The translations under genes and the position numbers were made by a program. A stretch of 64,000 bases of DNA, from positions 46,722 to 110,721 of the forward strand of contig JAGQDJ010000170.1 of NCBI GenBank assembly GCA_022885665.1, given 5' to 3'. The stretch comes from Triops longicaudatus (Eukaryota > Arthropoda > Branchiopoda > Notostraca > Triopsidae). Below the pieces are notes generated by a model. The model did not search any database and had not been told where the DNA came from. It was given only the letters and a program-made list of their open reading frames with translations. Positions 33,764-47,980 of the stretch are shown in pieces; within the stretch, counting starts at the first letter, position 1; every line of letters begins with the position of its first letter.

Positions 33764-36700
33764 TCCCTTGCCAGCCGTAAACCATATTAATAAAAAGGTG
33801 AAATTGCCTACTACGCAGTTGTCAGTTAAGATGCAAATTTCTGTGTGGGCTTCTGAGCGTTAATGAGCAAAACACACCAGAAAGAGGCGCCTTAAGTTCA
33901 TTTTCCACAGAACATGGCTCCGCTTACCGACCTGGTATTAGCTATGCTCGTGACAATAGACACCGACCGGAGCTTTTTCGGCGGGCCGGAGCCGCCAATC
34001 CTCGAAGTGCGTCGTTCTAATTTGACCTCTGACCGTGAAGTAAGCAAAACCACAATACAATCTCCTTTACTCGCTACGATAAACGATTATGTTTTCTTTT
34101 ACAGATCTCCATGCGCTTACACCATTCCCAAGCCTAGCTAAAAAGAACAAAATAAGCATATTAACAGATCATTATTGCTTTTACATCCTCCACCCAAAGA
34201 ACTTGATATGGTTTTCCCAACAAACCAAAGCAAATTATTTGGTCGTGAGCTTATTTGAAAGTCGTAGTACCTGTCCTGTCACTTTTTCGGTACCTCTAAG
34301 TGATCAACTGCTTTTACACCGCACTTCTTTCGGCTTTTTAGTACTGCACAGTGCGTTTCACACTCTTTCGTGGAGGTTTAAAAGGGCGGGGAACTAAAAA
34401 AAAAATAGTTTGAGATCGACCATAGCTAATCCAAATAGCTTCCCATTTACTTTTTCTTCGTGGGTTTTAATGCCTTTTCAATTTTTTTTCCTCCCCAGAA
34501 TTATTCACTTTTTCCGGGGAGATCCTGGTCCGCATACTGGTAACAACGGTCGCGTTTTATGGAGTCGTTAATGCTAGTATAGCTTTTGTGTGACTGTGCT
34601 GATGATTGCCCAAATGGCCCACCAAAAAACCAACTCCCTTGCACGACTTTTTAGAAGGCCCAGAAGGCTGACGTTTGTGAGACGATCCCTAGGTGTGTGT
34701 CATTGGCTCGCTTATCATTGCTCTTAACCACTAAAATAGAAACAAAGGCACCAAACAAGACATTGCACTTGATTCGTGTAAAAAGTTTCTCTCGTTTCGT
34801 GGCGGATTTCGGAGAATTTCGGGTTTTAACAGGTACACACACATGCACAACACCCACGTGCGATAATAAAGCATTCTACTTGAAAGAAAGCCACAGCAAA
34901 CCCTGCGGAAGTAATTAATTACTCAACTCCCGAAGTCCTGCAAAATGATTGATATGTAGATCACAGCCGCGTTAGAGCGCTTTTGTCTTCATTTTCAAAC
35001 TTTCAAACTCCTAGGCCCCCAGTGGGAGGTTAATCAACATCCCACCCTGGAAAAATTCGCCATCTTAATTCAAATGCTTTACAATCTAGAGATTATATAG
35101 CCAGCAGCAAATCGCCAACACCTTCACGGTCTTGTTATTATTTTGAGTTAATGCGAGTTCGTAATCTTCATGCGTTATACTCACCTGTAAACCTTTTAAC
35201 ATTGGTGTAGGTAATGTAAGGTAAATCTTACACGATTTGAATAACGCATTTTAGGACATTTAAAAAAAAACTTAAAACTTTGTAACCATTAATTGTACAC
35301 AAAAATCGAATATCTAACTCAATAGTGTACTAGAATTTCTATAATCTAATATAACATAAGATAACATGTGTTGCATTTTGTTTCTCCAAAGGCTGCGATA
35401 AATTATTTATCTAATACTTCGAATCGTCATATTTTGCGTTTAGAAAGTACAAATCAAAGCATTGTTCTCAACACTTGGGTCAAAGGTTAGGATATCTTGC
35501 ACTTTCCACTATTCTTCTCTCGCGTTGAAATTCTTGGCAGCTTTAAAAAGCAAACAAAGCTACACTTAATTTTCTCAACATGAGCGAAAAATATTTTTAA
35601 TGTAAGCTTCGAGCGAAAAATTGATATTTGGTATTCTTTCAGATCATTTTCTCATGCCAAATATTTTAAAAGAAAATCCTATGAATGATACTGTATAATG
35701 TGTTAAAGCTTACAGTAACATACTGCCTACAAACCAGCTTTGGCTTTTAGTACGTGCGTCATGATTTACGACCTCTTTTCGAATTTTCCTTCTTGGAGGG
35801 ATAAATGACTTTAAGAGCAGAGTCACTACGAGCTTTTACTACCGCTGCTAAAGGGCAGAGCAGGTTTATTTTTAATATTTCTTTGTTAAGGGGTTTTAAC
35901 GATTTCTCAAATTTTCCGGTATTGCACAAGAAAAGGCTGCAACAAGACAAGTTAAAGTATCTGGAGCTGTTCCTGAACTTCAAAAGGGGGTAAGAAACGC
36001 CCATTCAGAACTAGGGGATATTAGGGGATCCAAGGGTGGTAAACGCTCATCGGGTAGATTTATTCCCTTCTTTCCAAATCGGGAAGAATAGCTAAATAGG
36101 CTCTTCTTTACTGTGTAGACGAAGAAGGAAGGTCCCCAAAAGCAGCCAATTGAGAAGATTCGTTGAACCGAAAGAGAAAATTTGCCAACGTCAACCTCCG
36201 AATCTCTTTCGCCCCCTTTAGAACGCAATAAAAAGGATAATAAGAAGCTTTAACAAGTTCTAAAAAAAAGAGCTAGAGTGGAAATAATAATTCAATAGAT
36301 GGGCACAAGGAGATAACAACCTCCCCGTGTCATTTCGATAAATCCTTGTACATACGCTGCTTCAAAACGTAGCTAGAGTACTCCTCTCAGTCACGAAAAT
36401 ATGGTTATCTTTGCTGTTTAGCTGTTCGGAAAATTTAAACAGAATGAAAACGTTTTTAACGGCGTTCCTAACTGTGAAAATGAAATAACTACAAACTGGC
36501 TGATCCAAATCTTGACTACAGCTTATGACATTTATGGCCCAGTTAATTAAAGGAGTGCCTCATTTGACTTCTTTTCAAGGGCGGAGCTTAAGTTAAGCCA
36601 TATAGCTCTTACGTTCTTACTAAACTTATTATCAAACTCCGAATTCTTTACTTTAAACATCGATGTCTTGTACGGGAAGCCCATATTTTCTCTTTTCCAC

Positions 36701-39700
36701 TTACCTGATGCTTCGTCTTTTACCTCCATTTATTTTCCAATTTTCGCAGCTAATGTACCATGTAGAAATAACTTTTGTTTTTAACCAATGTCAAATTTGA
36801 AATTATTGCAAAAATATTAGTTTTTTTACTAATATGAATGTTTCACTCTGCTCAAAATTTGCCGCGAGAATATACCGTTCATGATGCGATGTTTTGCGTA
36901 TCAACAATATTAACAGCAAATATCGAACAGGAACAAACATAATTCGAGTCAATAACAATGAATTGTACATTAAAATACGCATTTAAAAAATAAAGAGTAC
37001 AAGCGTTGGGAACTATAAATTATGCGTTGTAACGATGAATGACGACAGCATTTAACGTTATGTACCTTTAGTACCAATAAACTTTCACAACATTAATCAC
37101 TACAAGCGTTAAGGACTATAGAGCGTACTGAAATAATCATCATTACGCTAGTGTAATAATGTAGTTCCATGAACGATATCATACTACCCTAAACATTATA
37201 CGTTTCAGTAATAAGAAACTCCAATAACATTACACATTATCAGCCAATTTTCCAGTGAAAACCCATCAATTTCGCGAGCTCTGCTCTTAGAGAATCCATA
37301 GCATCAGTTTCGTCCCGAATTTCCCATTAAGTTGACCTAAGCTAGCTGAATAATCCATACCGGTTTTGCCAAGAAATTTGCTAAGAAAAATTATGAGAAG
37401 CATGATTTTACTAAAAACAATACTCGTAGAAAGCTCAGGGAGTGGGTGAGGTAAGAGTACGCGTAGGCTTCTAAGCCGGACACAGTTCCACGCAAGACGA
37501 AAACATTAACATCGCTCAATAATTACGAAGCGTTTCCCTAAGGTGTCAGTTTTTATAGCCGTATAAAAAGGCCAAAAGATGCATCTGTCGTGTGTTAATT
37601 GTACCACCGCACAGGATGGGTTAATAACACGCAAAGACGCGTGATACAGGTCACGGATATAACATTTTCTACTAGTGCAGGAGCCTGGATAATTTATACA
37701 ACAGCAAATCCTAATGGCTACTTTAAATGTCTTATTAAAGCCACCAAGGCTCAGCTTAAACTAATGAACTTTTGTCGTGCAAATCATTTGTCTCACAAAA
37801 CCATTTCGGTATGATCAAACCAACACTTACTATAGGAACAATTCATTTCATCTTTGCAACCGAAATTGACCAAGTCTCACCAAAGACGTGGGCAATATTC
37901 CCTATATTGAAGTACTGTCCCAGCTAGTGAACGAAAAATTCATGTTGCCAGAAGCGCAGGCACTTTGCCCTATTAGTTATACTCTAAGCTTAATCAGAGC
38001 GCTAGGGCTTTTATTCCTTGCAATCCCCGCAGTGCTCAACCGTTCAACTCTTGACGTTATGAAGAGCAGTTTACGTCAGAAATCACCTCAAGTGGTTCGA
38101 GCACCTGCAGAGCTTACGAACGAATTCTTCGTGCTGTTACATACCATCGATTGCTCGAGTGTGGAATGAAAGGCGACGAAAACCTTATTTGGTCCGAATT
38201 CCTTACCGCAATCTCGCACACCTTACAAAAACTCAAATAGAAGACGATGGACTAAGAAGAAGTAAGGATTCCAGAAGGTAACACTGGCCTTTTGTTCGTC
38301 CGCCCTATGAGATCTCCTAAATGGTAATAGACGCGCACTTTCCTTGAAAAATGCCCCAAATGTATATACATGCGAACAGACTAGAGAGTCTTAAATGGGC
38401 AAACGCCTTTTGATTCCAACGACACATGAAGAGGGAAAGAAGACCCTTTTATGGGAACCTTTTCTCAAAATTTTCTTACCACTGAGACGGGTGGGGTTTG
38501 TGTGGGGTTATAGTACTAATGCTTCAAGTACTCACTCCCACTATAAGTAGGCCTACACTTCTTACTGACCAAGTAAATAATAAAAGTTCATCCAGGGTCA
38601 AACCTGCTTCCAAAACAATAAAAAAACTACTGTAGCGTTTAGGGTTCACTCGAGCATAGTCAAACTTGTTTCCCATCTGTCAGCGGAGTCAATCGAGCGA
38701 GGTCATTTTGTTTGACAAGGAACTTTAAATATAGCGTCGTGCCAGGTTCGCATTTGATCCCGCACAATAGACAATAACTCAGTGAGTCGCGCTGAGAGGT
38801 CATGTGCGTAGGGTGGGATGGGGCGGAGCGATAACCGGTAGACACGGAATTGGTTAGAAATTGGGGTCGGTAGGGTCATGATATTTGACCTCGAATGACC
38901 TTTCGTACCTGATATCGTTTTTAACCTTTCCTTGTGTTTTGGCTTGATTGTTATTTTTAGCTTTGGCAACCCCCGAGTTCGTTATGTGTCTATCACGGAT
39001 GGCAATCAAGCAACAAGCTGAAGGTTTGACATGTGAAAAGGATTGGCGTACAGGGCTTAAGTACTCCTTGACGTCCAGTCAGGTGGACCCCGGCTTCTTT
39101 TGTTTTCTTTCTACATTCTAATGAGGTACGTTATGCAAAGCTGAAAGGATCGCTTAATCCTCATTTAGGCTATCAGCTCTAAGATCTTGAGAGCTCCGTT
39201 AATGAGTAACGAAACTAAACGCTTTCTAAAGATCCCCTTTGAAAATGATTACATGAATTGCTACAGGCCGATGTTCCTTTTTCGAGTTTACAAAACAGTG
39301 TGATATACGAGATATTCAATTAACTTTCTAGATACTCACGCTGCAATTAAATTCAAAGTCACCTAAGGGTCAATCAAGTTTTCTAGCTTTTTATAGACGC
39401 TAGACAATTTGAACATTATAATAACGATTTTGGGGAAGTGGATGATTGTATGGTCAACAAGTAGCGAAGCTGAACACGGCACGCAAGTATCGGTAGATCC
39501 TCGAGTTAAACCTTTCTTCCATGGGACTTATTTTCACACCAAAGCGTTTACGCTATTTTCCTAATGTAATTCCTAGAGATTTTTCAAGGGTATAACGTTC
39601 CATAATATGCTTCAATCCGTAGTTTCAACTGTAATCTGATTCAGAGCGGTATTTTTCAGAGAAAATATTACTTCTATACATCTATTCAAAGTAAGCACGT

Positions 39701-42700
39701 TTAAATTAGATAAAAGTCATTGACTTACGTCATAAAATTTCCTAAATTACGTATACTATAAAAATACAGCAGACAAAAGCTGCACAATTACACATATGGC
39801 GCTACCATACATACAAGTAGTTCTCCTTTCCGAAATTAGATCAATTGATCCAAATCGAATGATCGAAATCATATCGATTAATTAGTATTTTGCCGAAATA
39901 ATAGCACGGGCATTTATAGTGTTCAAGCTGCATATTATTCAATTTGGCTTATCTTTCTCATCCTTTTGTAAGGAATTTGTTACTCCGGAACGTGTGGCTT
40001 ACTCGACAACTCCACTAGCCTGTTTATTAAATTAATATATTAATAAGTTAAAAGTTTGTCGCATCTAATGTAATCAGAGTAGGGCATGTCTCCACTGTCA
40101 GTAGAACATGTTTCATCATAGAAACGCCATCATAATCCAAGACCGTACGCTATAACAATAATCAGTTTCTCGGAAATTGATGATTTAAGTTACAATAAAA
40201 AAGCGTTACGGTGCAAAGTCTTCCACGCAAGTAGTCATTTGCAGACAAGTCTGCAAAAAGAACATGTAATCAGCTACTATTTAAGGTCTGTCGAGAAACT
40301 TTTGTCAAATGGTGATATAGGGGCAGGGTTTTTGGCCCAACAAATCACGCAAATTGCGCTTGACCCTGTTTGAGGAAAAATAGACCATTAGAGAGAGGAG
40401 AAAACCGGGCAGTACGCCGCGTTCTTCGCTGTCTCTACCGTAGTGTGCGACTTCGACATTGTAAAGCACACAAAAATAAACAGAAATAAAATATAGACAA
40501 AGGGACCTTATTAGCAAGCTTTCCTTTTGTCAAGCATTCTCCTTTCAAAAAGCCAATCAAAACGCGAAACGTGGAAAAGGAAGAACATCATGGGAGATTC
40601 AGTACAACTTTTCTTCGCGTATGGCTAGGACAGTCTAATACACTTTTTTCCCCGTCACTCTAGAAAAGAATCGGGAAAAACTTTTTCGGATGACTATTAT
40701 GATCGTCTTGCGATACAAAAGCCATAATGATCGAGCAACATTTCTCCCTTTTACCACCGGTGTGTATAGTACAAGAGAGATTCTCGGGAAGAAATCGGAA
40801 AAAAGTAGTAATAATAACAAAAAAGCAGTATCCCCTTTCGGGCTATTGACCTATTGTCAAATCATTCCCTGCACCCACAAAAGGTTTTTTCAACATCAGT
40901 CGCGCCTCTGCAGCACACAAATACATGCCACCACCACATATGCTGCATACCGAAAGTCAAAACCAGAGGGATGAATGACAAACCAAAATTTTGACAATCT
41001 TACATTTCAAAAATTTTGGGTGAAATTCGTTCTTCCCACCCCAAAACTTGACAAACTAGGCTTCCAAATCGTTGCGGTTTTTGGAGCTATTACAAAGGAC
41101 AAGATAAAGTCTCTCCGCGTCATCTTTGGGTAGACAGATCTCCCTCCCCACCCTCCTGTGCATGGACGGAGGACGATTCTAACCCCCTAGCGAACAAAAG
41201 GCACGCATAGAAGAAATGTCATATCTATGCCACAGCCAGCAGCAACAGCGAAAAGTGAAAATCATTTGGTATGCATAAAAGGGAACAGGTTGTTCGTATT
41301 TACACTGCGTTCTTTTGTTACGCCTCGAACAAGTGATGTGGCTGCAACGGATGATGTCGGCATTTGGTAATACAAAATATTCCTTGAATAAACAGAGCCA
41401 ACGAAGTCCCCTCTTACGAGGTTGGATTCGTTATTAATGAAGGAGACAGAGGGGAGAAAAGTGGCACGGGATGATTTCAATACGTCAATTAACTCCTTTT
41501 CGAACTGGTACACGTTGCTTAGTCTTTTGTTCGCTGAGTGGAAGCAAATGAAGGAGATTCCCAAAAAAGGTACATTATTTTGCTTCCATCTTTTTACTTC
41601 ATACTAACACTATTGTCATCCGTGTAAAAATGTGGTTTTTGACAATGGCTGTCCAAGCGTCAGTTTCCCAGCTCGGCAAGTCATTATTTGCATAAGGGGG
41701 GACAAGGAAATTGACCTTTTCGCCGCAAACGCGGCATCTCCACGTCTTTCTTTCACTTCCCGTGTGCGTCTTGTCGACATTTAGCTCCCACGGACCGACC
41801 GCATTTCCAGATTTAAAACCCTATTGTCTTTCTAACTCATCTGAAGAGAAAACAATGTCTCAAGCAAATTGGACTTGATTAACCTGCCACGACAGAACTA
41901 ACCCTTTCGCAAGCGGCGCTGCCACCCACAACGTTGCCAAGATAAGTATACAGCTTGCGACATAACGTGCACCAAATCTGAACAGGTCAACATTCGAAAC
42001 GGCGTGCGAGCTTCTTATCTTTAAATGCTATCTCAAACGTAACGTAGTTTCACAGTTTAGACTGCGTAGAAAGACAAGGCCACGATGAAAAACCCGAAAA
42101 TTGCTTCATACGGGAAGTGTCGTTATACCCGATACTAATTTAATTAATTACAGCATAATTACAGTAAAGCCAAATATCACTTCGCAGAATGCTGCAGAAA
42201 AAGGGAACTTACCGATCAAAATGGAGACAAGCTCCATAAAAAACTCGCGATAGAAATGAAATAAACAGTACAGTATTTTATTTCTTATAAGTGAAGCCTT
42301 CACAGAACCACAACCGGGAGAAATTATTTACACATGTCATCAGACTAACAACGCGATAGGCAGTAATAGCTTATATCATTGCATTACAGTTGGTGGGGTA
42401 ATTAGCATTTGATTAGACGTTGTTAAAATTTTCTTAACATACCACATATGCTATTGACGTTCCTAGCTTCCTACCAATAAGGTTGTCAAAGCTCCTTGGA
42501 GCTAGAAATGTCCCTCTATCATCTTACTTCAGATTAGTTTCTTTATATTTTATTATAAATAACTTAGTTGATGTATCATCTTTCATAAATCCCATTCTTT
42601 AAATCTTTACTTTGTTGATGCATTGAACGCACTGGTATTCCCACAAATGACTTTCACTTTCAAAACTATTTTTCTCACCAGTTCAGTCACGCGGTAGTTC

Positions 42701-43705
42701 ATGTACCCATAAATTCTTATTTCAGGCTCTGGTGCTCTGTATCTTCGACTCCAAGACACTACGGACTCTCACCAGCTCTTTGCATAACACTCGACTCTTC
42801 CGTGAGGAAATTTTAAATATCAATTAAAAAGGTCTCTAGCTTCCCGACTTTCATAACACACCGACCGTAAATGAAACGGACACGCGATGGAAAAGTAAAG
42901 TTTTCTTTTACCCTTGTTAAGGATCTTTGCAGAACAAAACGAAAAGCCCTGTATATAAATAAGGGAATTTTTTCCCGCTGTATCTGTTTAATTACTTCTG
43001 GTTCGAAATTTCTGTTGATTAGATTTGTCAACAGTCTTCAGGGCGCAGAAGCACGACCGTAACGGTAATGAGAGTCGATGAAGGTATTCCACGTTCTTAG
43101 CGATCCAAGCTCGCAAAAAAATACTCACGCAATAAGTTTCCTGACACTACAGGAATTCTGACCTATCCCATGAAATTATCTTTAACTTCATTAGAAAGAC
43201 AACTTCATATTTATAATTTACTTTTCTTAAGCATTTTCAAACCCTTCCCTCTCCATTTTTAATAAAAAAGGAAAGATTTTCCACAAGCAAAGCGGTGCTT
43301 TATTATCTTAGTCCCAAGCCAAAAAATAGTTTCGTATGCCATACTGTACATTACATCCTTTAGCTCGAAAGAAGGCCAAGCAAAAGGGGCAGTTGAAACG
43401 AGGCTATTAATTTTCCCAGGTGCCTTCGTTAGCATAATGAATTGGTCCTTTTGCATAGATGAGGTCTCGTTATCTCGCAAGGTTTTATTCTGCGTGAGCT
43501 GGATGCTTGGTAACAATAACGCACACCACGGCGCATTTCTCAAACGGTTTGTATTACACGAAACCTTTCACTAATCAACTGTTTTCTGATTTCATCCCTC
43601 CAATTTCTTTTCTATTTCAACGCCCTTGAAAAGAAAAAGAAAGCTCTGCACCCAAAAGCAATTGATTTCTTGTGGCAAGTTATTGAAAGGTGGAGCAGAG
43701 TCCAT

Positions 43706-44206
43706 ATGCAAATCAGTTACAGAAAAACCGTTCTCGTTCTGATTGTTACGATTATTACAGCTTCCTACCTACCTATGGGTAATACCCGTCTTGCATTCCT
43801 CCAGCTCTGGGCTACTCATTTAATACCAAGGTGCGGTACCTTCCCTTAATTTCTCATGCAAATGAGACCCGCGCTTTCTTGATTTCCTCCCACTGGCGGT
43901 CAAAGGTCGCATCAGATTTAATTTTTATTCTTTCGAGCAAAACCCAGTGAATCCTTTCTGGGTATATGGAACTTCATAGTGAAGGTTAAAGGGAACTTCA
44001 CTTGCCTATTAAAAACTGTAATAACCATTCACCAAGCCTTTTCAGATTCGTGCAAAGGTAGAAAACTAATTCCATGGCTGGACAAGCGTGTTCCAACTCG
44101 GTAACGAGGGAAGTAAATTCTTGAAAGAAAAGACAACACTAAAGATGCAAGAAGACGAAACTTGCATGAAGTATACATGTCATGTTCCAGGGTGGGATAT
44201 GCAAAT
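43706..44206. promoter_or_regulatory. candidate enhancer: three octamers plus DR1-like site
   Basis: ATGCAAAT occurs at 43706-43713, 43856-43863 and 44199-44206; the last two extend to ATGCAAATGAG. Between them, CGGTCAAAGGTCG at 43897-43909 resembles a DR1 nuclear-receptor element. This is the densest motif cluster I found in the gene-poor interval. Confidence 0.4.
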
Positions 44207-45577
44207 GAGGCCTCACAAGGGGGTTATTTGACAATTAACAAAGTAGAAAGTTTTAAGCGCATCTTGTACATGAAAGAACGGGCAATATGAGCTTTGCGTG
44301 CTAGTTTATACGGAACTCTCGTTTTTGCTAGCTTTTAAAAAACTACCAAACCGCCTTGATAAGCCTTTTGCTCCGCAAAGTTCCAAAGAAACAAGTACTC
44401 CGCCACGATCTAATTATACTCCTTAAGCTCGCATTTCTCGTTTATACATGACTTACCTTGGATTTTTTTCAGTAAAACTCTGCTCCTCTCCTAAGCTCGA
44501 AGTTTATTTGCCAGTCACATAAACTAACGAAAATTTACGTAACTCTTGGTTGTGCTTTAACAAAAGCAAGTACAGTATAGTGCACAGATTTCTTGACTTT
44601 CATTTCCGCGCATTCTGTAATGTAGTATTCGATTGAGTAGATTTATGAGAAGATTGCAAAAGCTATCAATCTGCTGAATCTATCTTAAAAGCTTTGTTGT
44701 TAACTCATACCTGCGAGGTATGGATTATCAAATAGATTACCTTGGCACGTTTAATTTTTGCCTGATTTGGAGTAGTGGCTGTTCCCAGAAGTTAGAATTT
44801 TCCGGTGTTTTTGTCGCTATCACTCATGAAAGAATCTCTGAAAGTTCAAGTGCATTAGGAAAGTCTTTTATGGAAGAAATGCCATATTTTATTAGTTCTG
44901 CTCAGGAATGCTGAAAGTATTCATTTGCAAGAGCATACAAACAACAGAAAAAGAACGACTTTCATATGATAAAACTGTGGTTAAAATATTAGACTAACCT
45001 CACAAAGTAATAGTAAGCAGTCTCCTAGCTGTTTTTTTTTTTTTGCTTTCGTTTGGATCTACAGTTTGCCATTTCCATGGTCCTTTTGGGCAAAAACTGG
45101 CCTATAGACATAACAAGGCTCGACTTTCCATATAAACTCAAATTTGAGACAGTTTAATTTCCGCGATCTTAAGCGAAAGTAAAGTTTCCTGTGCTGCTTT
45201 TTTACGGGAAAATCAGACTCAGTTTTAGCGAAGCAATCAGGCACGCATTGCTCGTGTATCTAGAGCCTCTTCAATTCTAGCGAATCTCACAACATAACAC
45301 GTGGAAGACACATTTATCAAGCTTGGCAATAACAACTCACGAGGTTGTTCGCTTTCATACGAAAGTTCAAGTAATAAAAAATCCAACGCTGGGAAAAAAG
45401 TGAGCATCCCTTCTTTCTTGGTAGTGCAGAATTCCTTCATGTTCCAATCAAATCATCGCATCCTAAGCCCAACTGCAAAAAAAAAAGAAACAATTCTATG
45501 ACCCAGTGACTTTAGTATCGCTTAACCGACAAAATGGTAAACATCATTCCACGGAAGAATAAAAAAAGCCGTTCTGG

Positions 45578-45601
45578 AAAGGTCTCTATAACGAGACCTT
45601 T
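45578..45601. repeat. perfect 9-bp inverted repeat with AGGTC half-sites
   Basis: AAAGGTCTC (45578-45586), a 6-nt spacer, and the exact complement GAGACCTTT (45593-45601). The arms contain AAAGGTC, the core of many nuclear-receptor half-sites, but the arrangement is not a standard receptor element. Confidence 0.5.
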
Positions 45602-47642
45602 TCAAACAAATTAATGGTGTAAAACCGCTTGTGGGCAATTCCCACCATTTTTATGTAACTTTTTTTCCCCTCCCTTCCTTCTCCCGCAAGCCGGGCAAAC
45701 GAGCTCATGAAGTCCGCAAAAAGGAGCACAGAGCTATTTACCCAAGTAAACGCAATAAGGTGAGACCAGAACCGCTAACTTTTTGGTTCTCTCCTTGTGT
45801 ATGTGTGTGCCTGCCGTACGTATACGTACTTTATTTGCACAGTCTTGAAACATTCCAAAAGGCTCATTAACTCGAGCATCTCAAGACAGAAAATCCCAAG
45901 GCCGGATTTTCTCACGCCAACCTCTTCAAAACGTTTCAGGACAGTAGTTCAACCCTTTTCTCTTTCTGTCAACTCGTAAAGCTTATCTACGGTATAACCA
46001 ACGTTTTAACTATAATATATCTTTTTAGTTCCCAAAAAATCACAACCTTTTCCGCCAATGCACGTGGCGTGAATTCCCTTCTGCTAACCTTCAATTACCG
46101 TGATTACATTGGGTCGGTTTTGGGGCTAGTGCCTCCTCAAATACTTATTCTACCCGAGAAATAAAGCGTCAAAAAATCCTTTTCACACGATGGTCAAATA
46201 ATTTTCACTGCTGGGCTCAATTGAAGATCTTGATCTAATTTGATTTTGGACCAGAAAAAAGGAAATACTCTGAAAAATTCAATGCTCGGCTGCTTAGTTC
46301 CTCACATGTGTTACGGTCAGAAATTGGTAACTGTAAGAAAGATTCTCTCACACGATTAAATCGTCAAGCTCAACGTTCTAAGCAGAAGCTTCCGCTTTAC
46401 GCGATACAAGTTCCTGGAAAATATCGTTCGCTTGAGAACCTTTCAAAGGATAACGACTTTTGAAACACCAAAAGTTTGCTTCCAAATAATAATTCATTTT
46501 TGCAGTCTTAAAAAAGCGGAAGTCCTGAGACCCATTGTCGCAATAATTGCGAAAAAATGTCACAACTGTGAAAATTATTTAAAAGTAAGAATACTACAAG
46601 AAGTACAAAGATATAGCTAAGATATAGAATTCAATCCTAATAAGACTTTGTCAGCGATCCTTTCAAACAAACTGCATCCTCTATACGCTGTAGTTCATCC
46701 TCGGTATAGATTTTTCTGCCATGGCGAGAGCAAAAGTCTACGCGATCCCAGGACTGCATGTATTGTTGTGAAATATTAAAAGGTCAGTAATAAGAAACCT
46801 ATGATCGCGTTCGTTAATTCATGAAGAGCGTTTTCTTTGGATGTATTCTTTTGTCAAAATTTGCACCGCAATTTACGTCCACGTAAAACGATATTTCTGT
46901 TAAACCAGATACAAAAATTGGGGAATAAATATTACTATGTGCAAGGAACAGTAATTACTTCGTGAAGTACGTGGATGTCGCCGAACTCACCGCACAAGTT
47001 AATACCGTTTCAAATAGCCTTTGTTTCCTAGGTCTTTTATGAGTAAACTAGGAGAACGAGCTTAGTTTAGTGGTTTACCATTTTTCTACGGAAAATGGCT
47101 AGGACGCAGTCTCGCACGTAAGGGGCAAAGGTACAAAATACCAAACTTTTACCTTAAAAGCTGTGTGATAGCCAATGAACTTATCAGGACAAGTTTTCTC
47201 AGGCCCCACCATAAATGGGTACCAAAAACGTGGAAAAGCTCTCGTTTTCATGATCCCCACACCTTAACGGCGCCCTATAATTGAGCGTAAAGAAGCACCC
47301 ACCCTTAAATTGGTTCAGCTAGCAGCAATCCTAATGAAGTTATCATGAAGCTTCTGAGTACAACGAGAACAAAGGTAAAGTGCAGCAGTGATTTGCTGGC
47401 AGCTTGTGGGGGAAAACGGCTTTGCCAAAGAAGATACGACCGCTTTTTCACACTAAAAATCCAGTTTTTGTGTGGTTCACTTCCCTTATAAAGGGCAGGT
47501 TTGCGTGATGCGCGTCTTTTTAGATTTCCATCTCATCTCTTATCTGGATCTATGCATAAAGCTCATAAGGCCAGTAGTTGTTTCAGGGTTCACACGCTCT
47601 TCTTTTTTTCGAGCTTACTCTTAGCGCCCTTCTCTTTCTCTC

Positions 47643-47661
47643 TCACACACATACACACACC
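47643..47661 (+). repeat. short CA microsatellite
   Basis: CACACACATACACACACC-type dinucleotide repeat with one interruption. Confidence 0.7.
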
Positions 47662-47959
47662 AGATTGGTTTCTCTTCTTCGTCTTGGGGATCTCCTTAAC
47701 GTAACCGCAGATGAAATGCTCTTCTACTCTACTCTTTACAGTACAGTCCCTAGTGAAAAGGTTCCAAAACATACATACACTTGTAAGAACAAAGAGGAAA
47801 AAAGGTAAAACGGAACAGCGGAGAATGAATAAAAACCTGTAAACATTTACACAAATATATACGAGATACAGGACAAATAAACCATTTCCATACTTGACGC
47901 CCCCGAATAATAATCTTGAAAACTGTCTGAAACGATCGCCGGGGCAGTGGGAAAGCAGC

Positions 47960-47980
47960 AAAAAAAAAAAAAAAAAAAAA
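47960..47980 (+). repeat. homopolymer A21 tract
   Basis: Twenty-one consecutive A. I see no upstream retroelement or processed-gene sequence that would make it a retroposon tail. Confidence 0.9.

Noticed and set aside
36998..37122. Two similar 22-bp strings starting TACAAGCGTT, 103 bp apart
   Set aside because: Similarity (about 18 of 22) does not extend through the 103-bp interval, so a tandem duplication is not supported.
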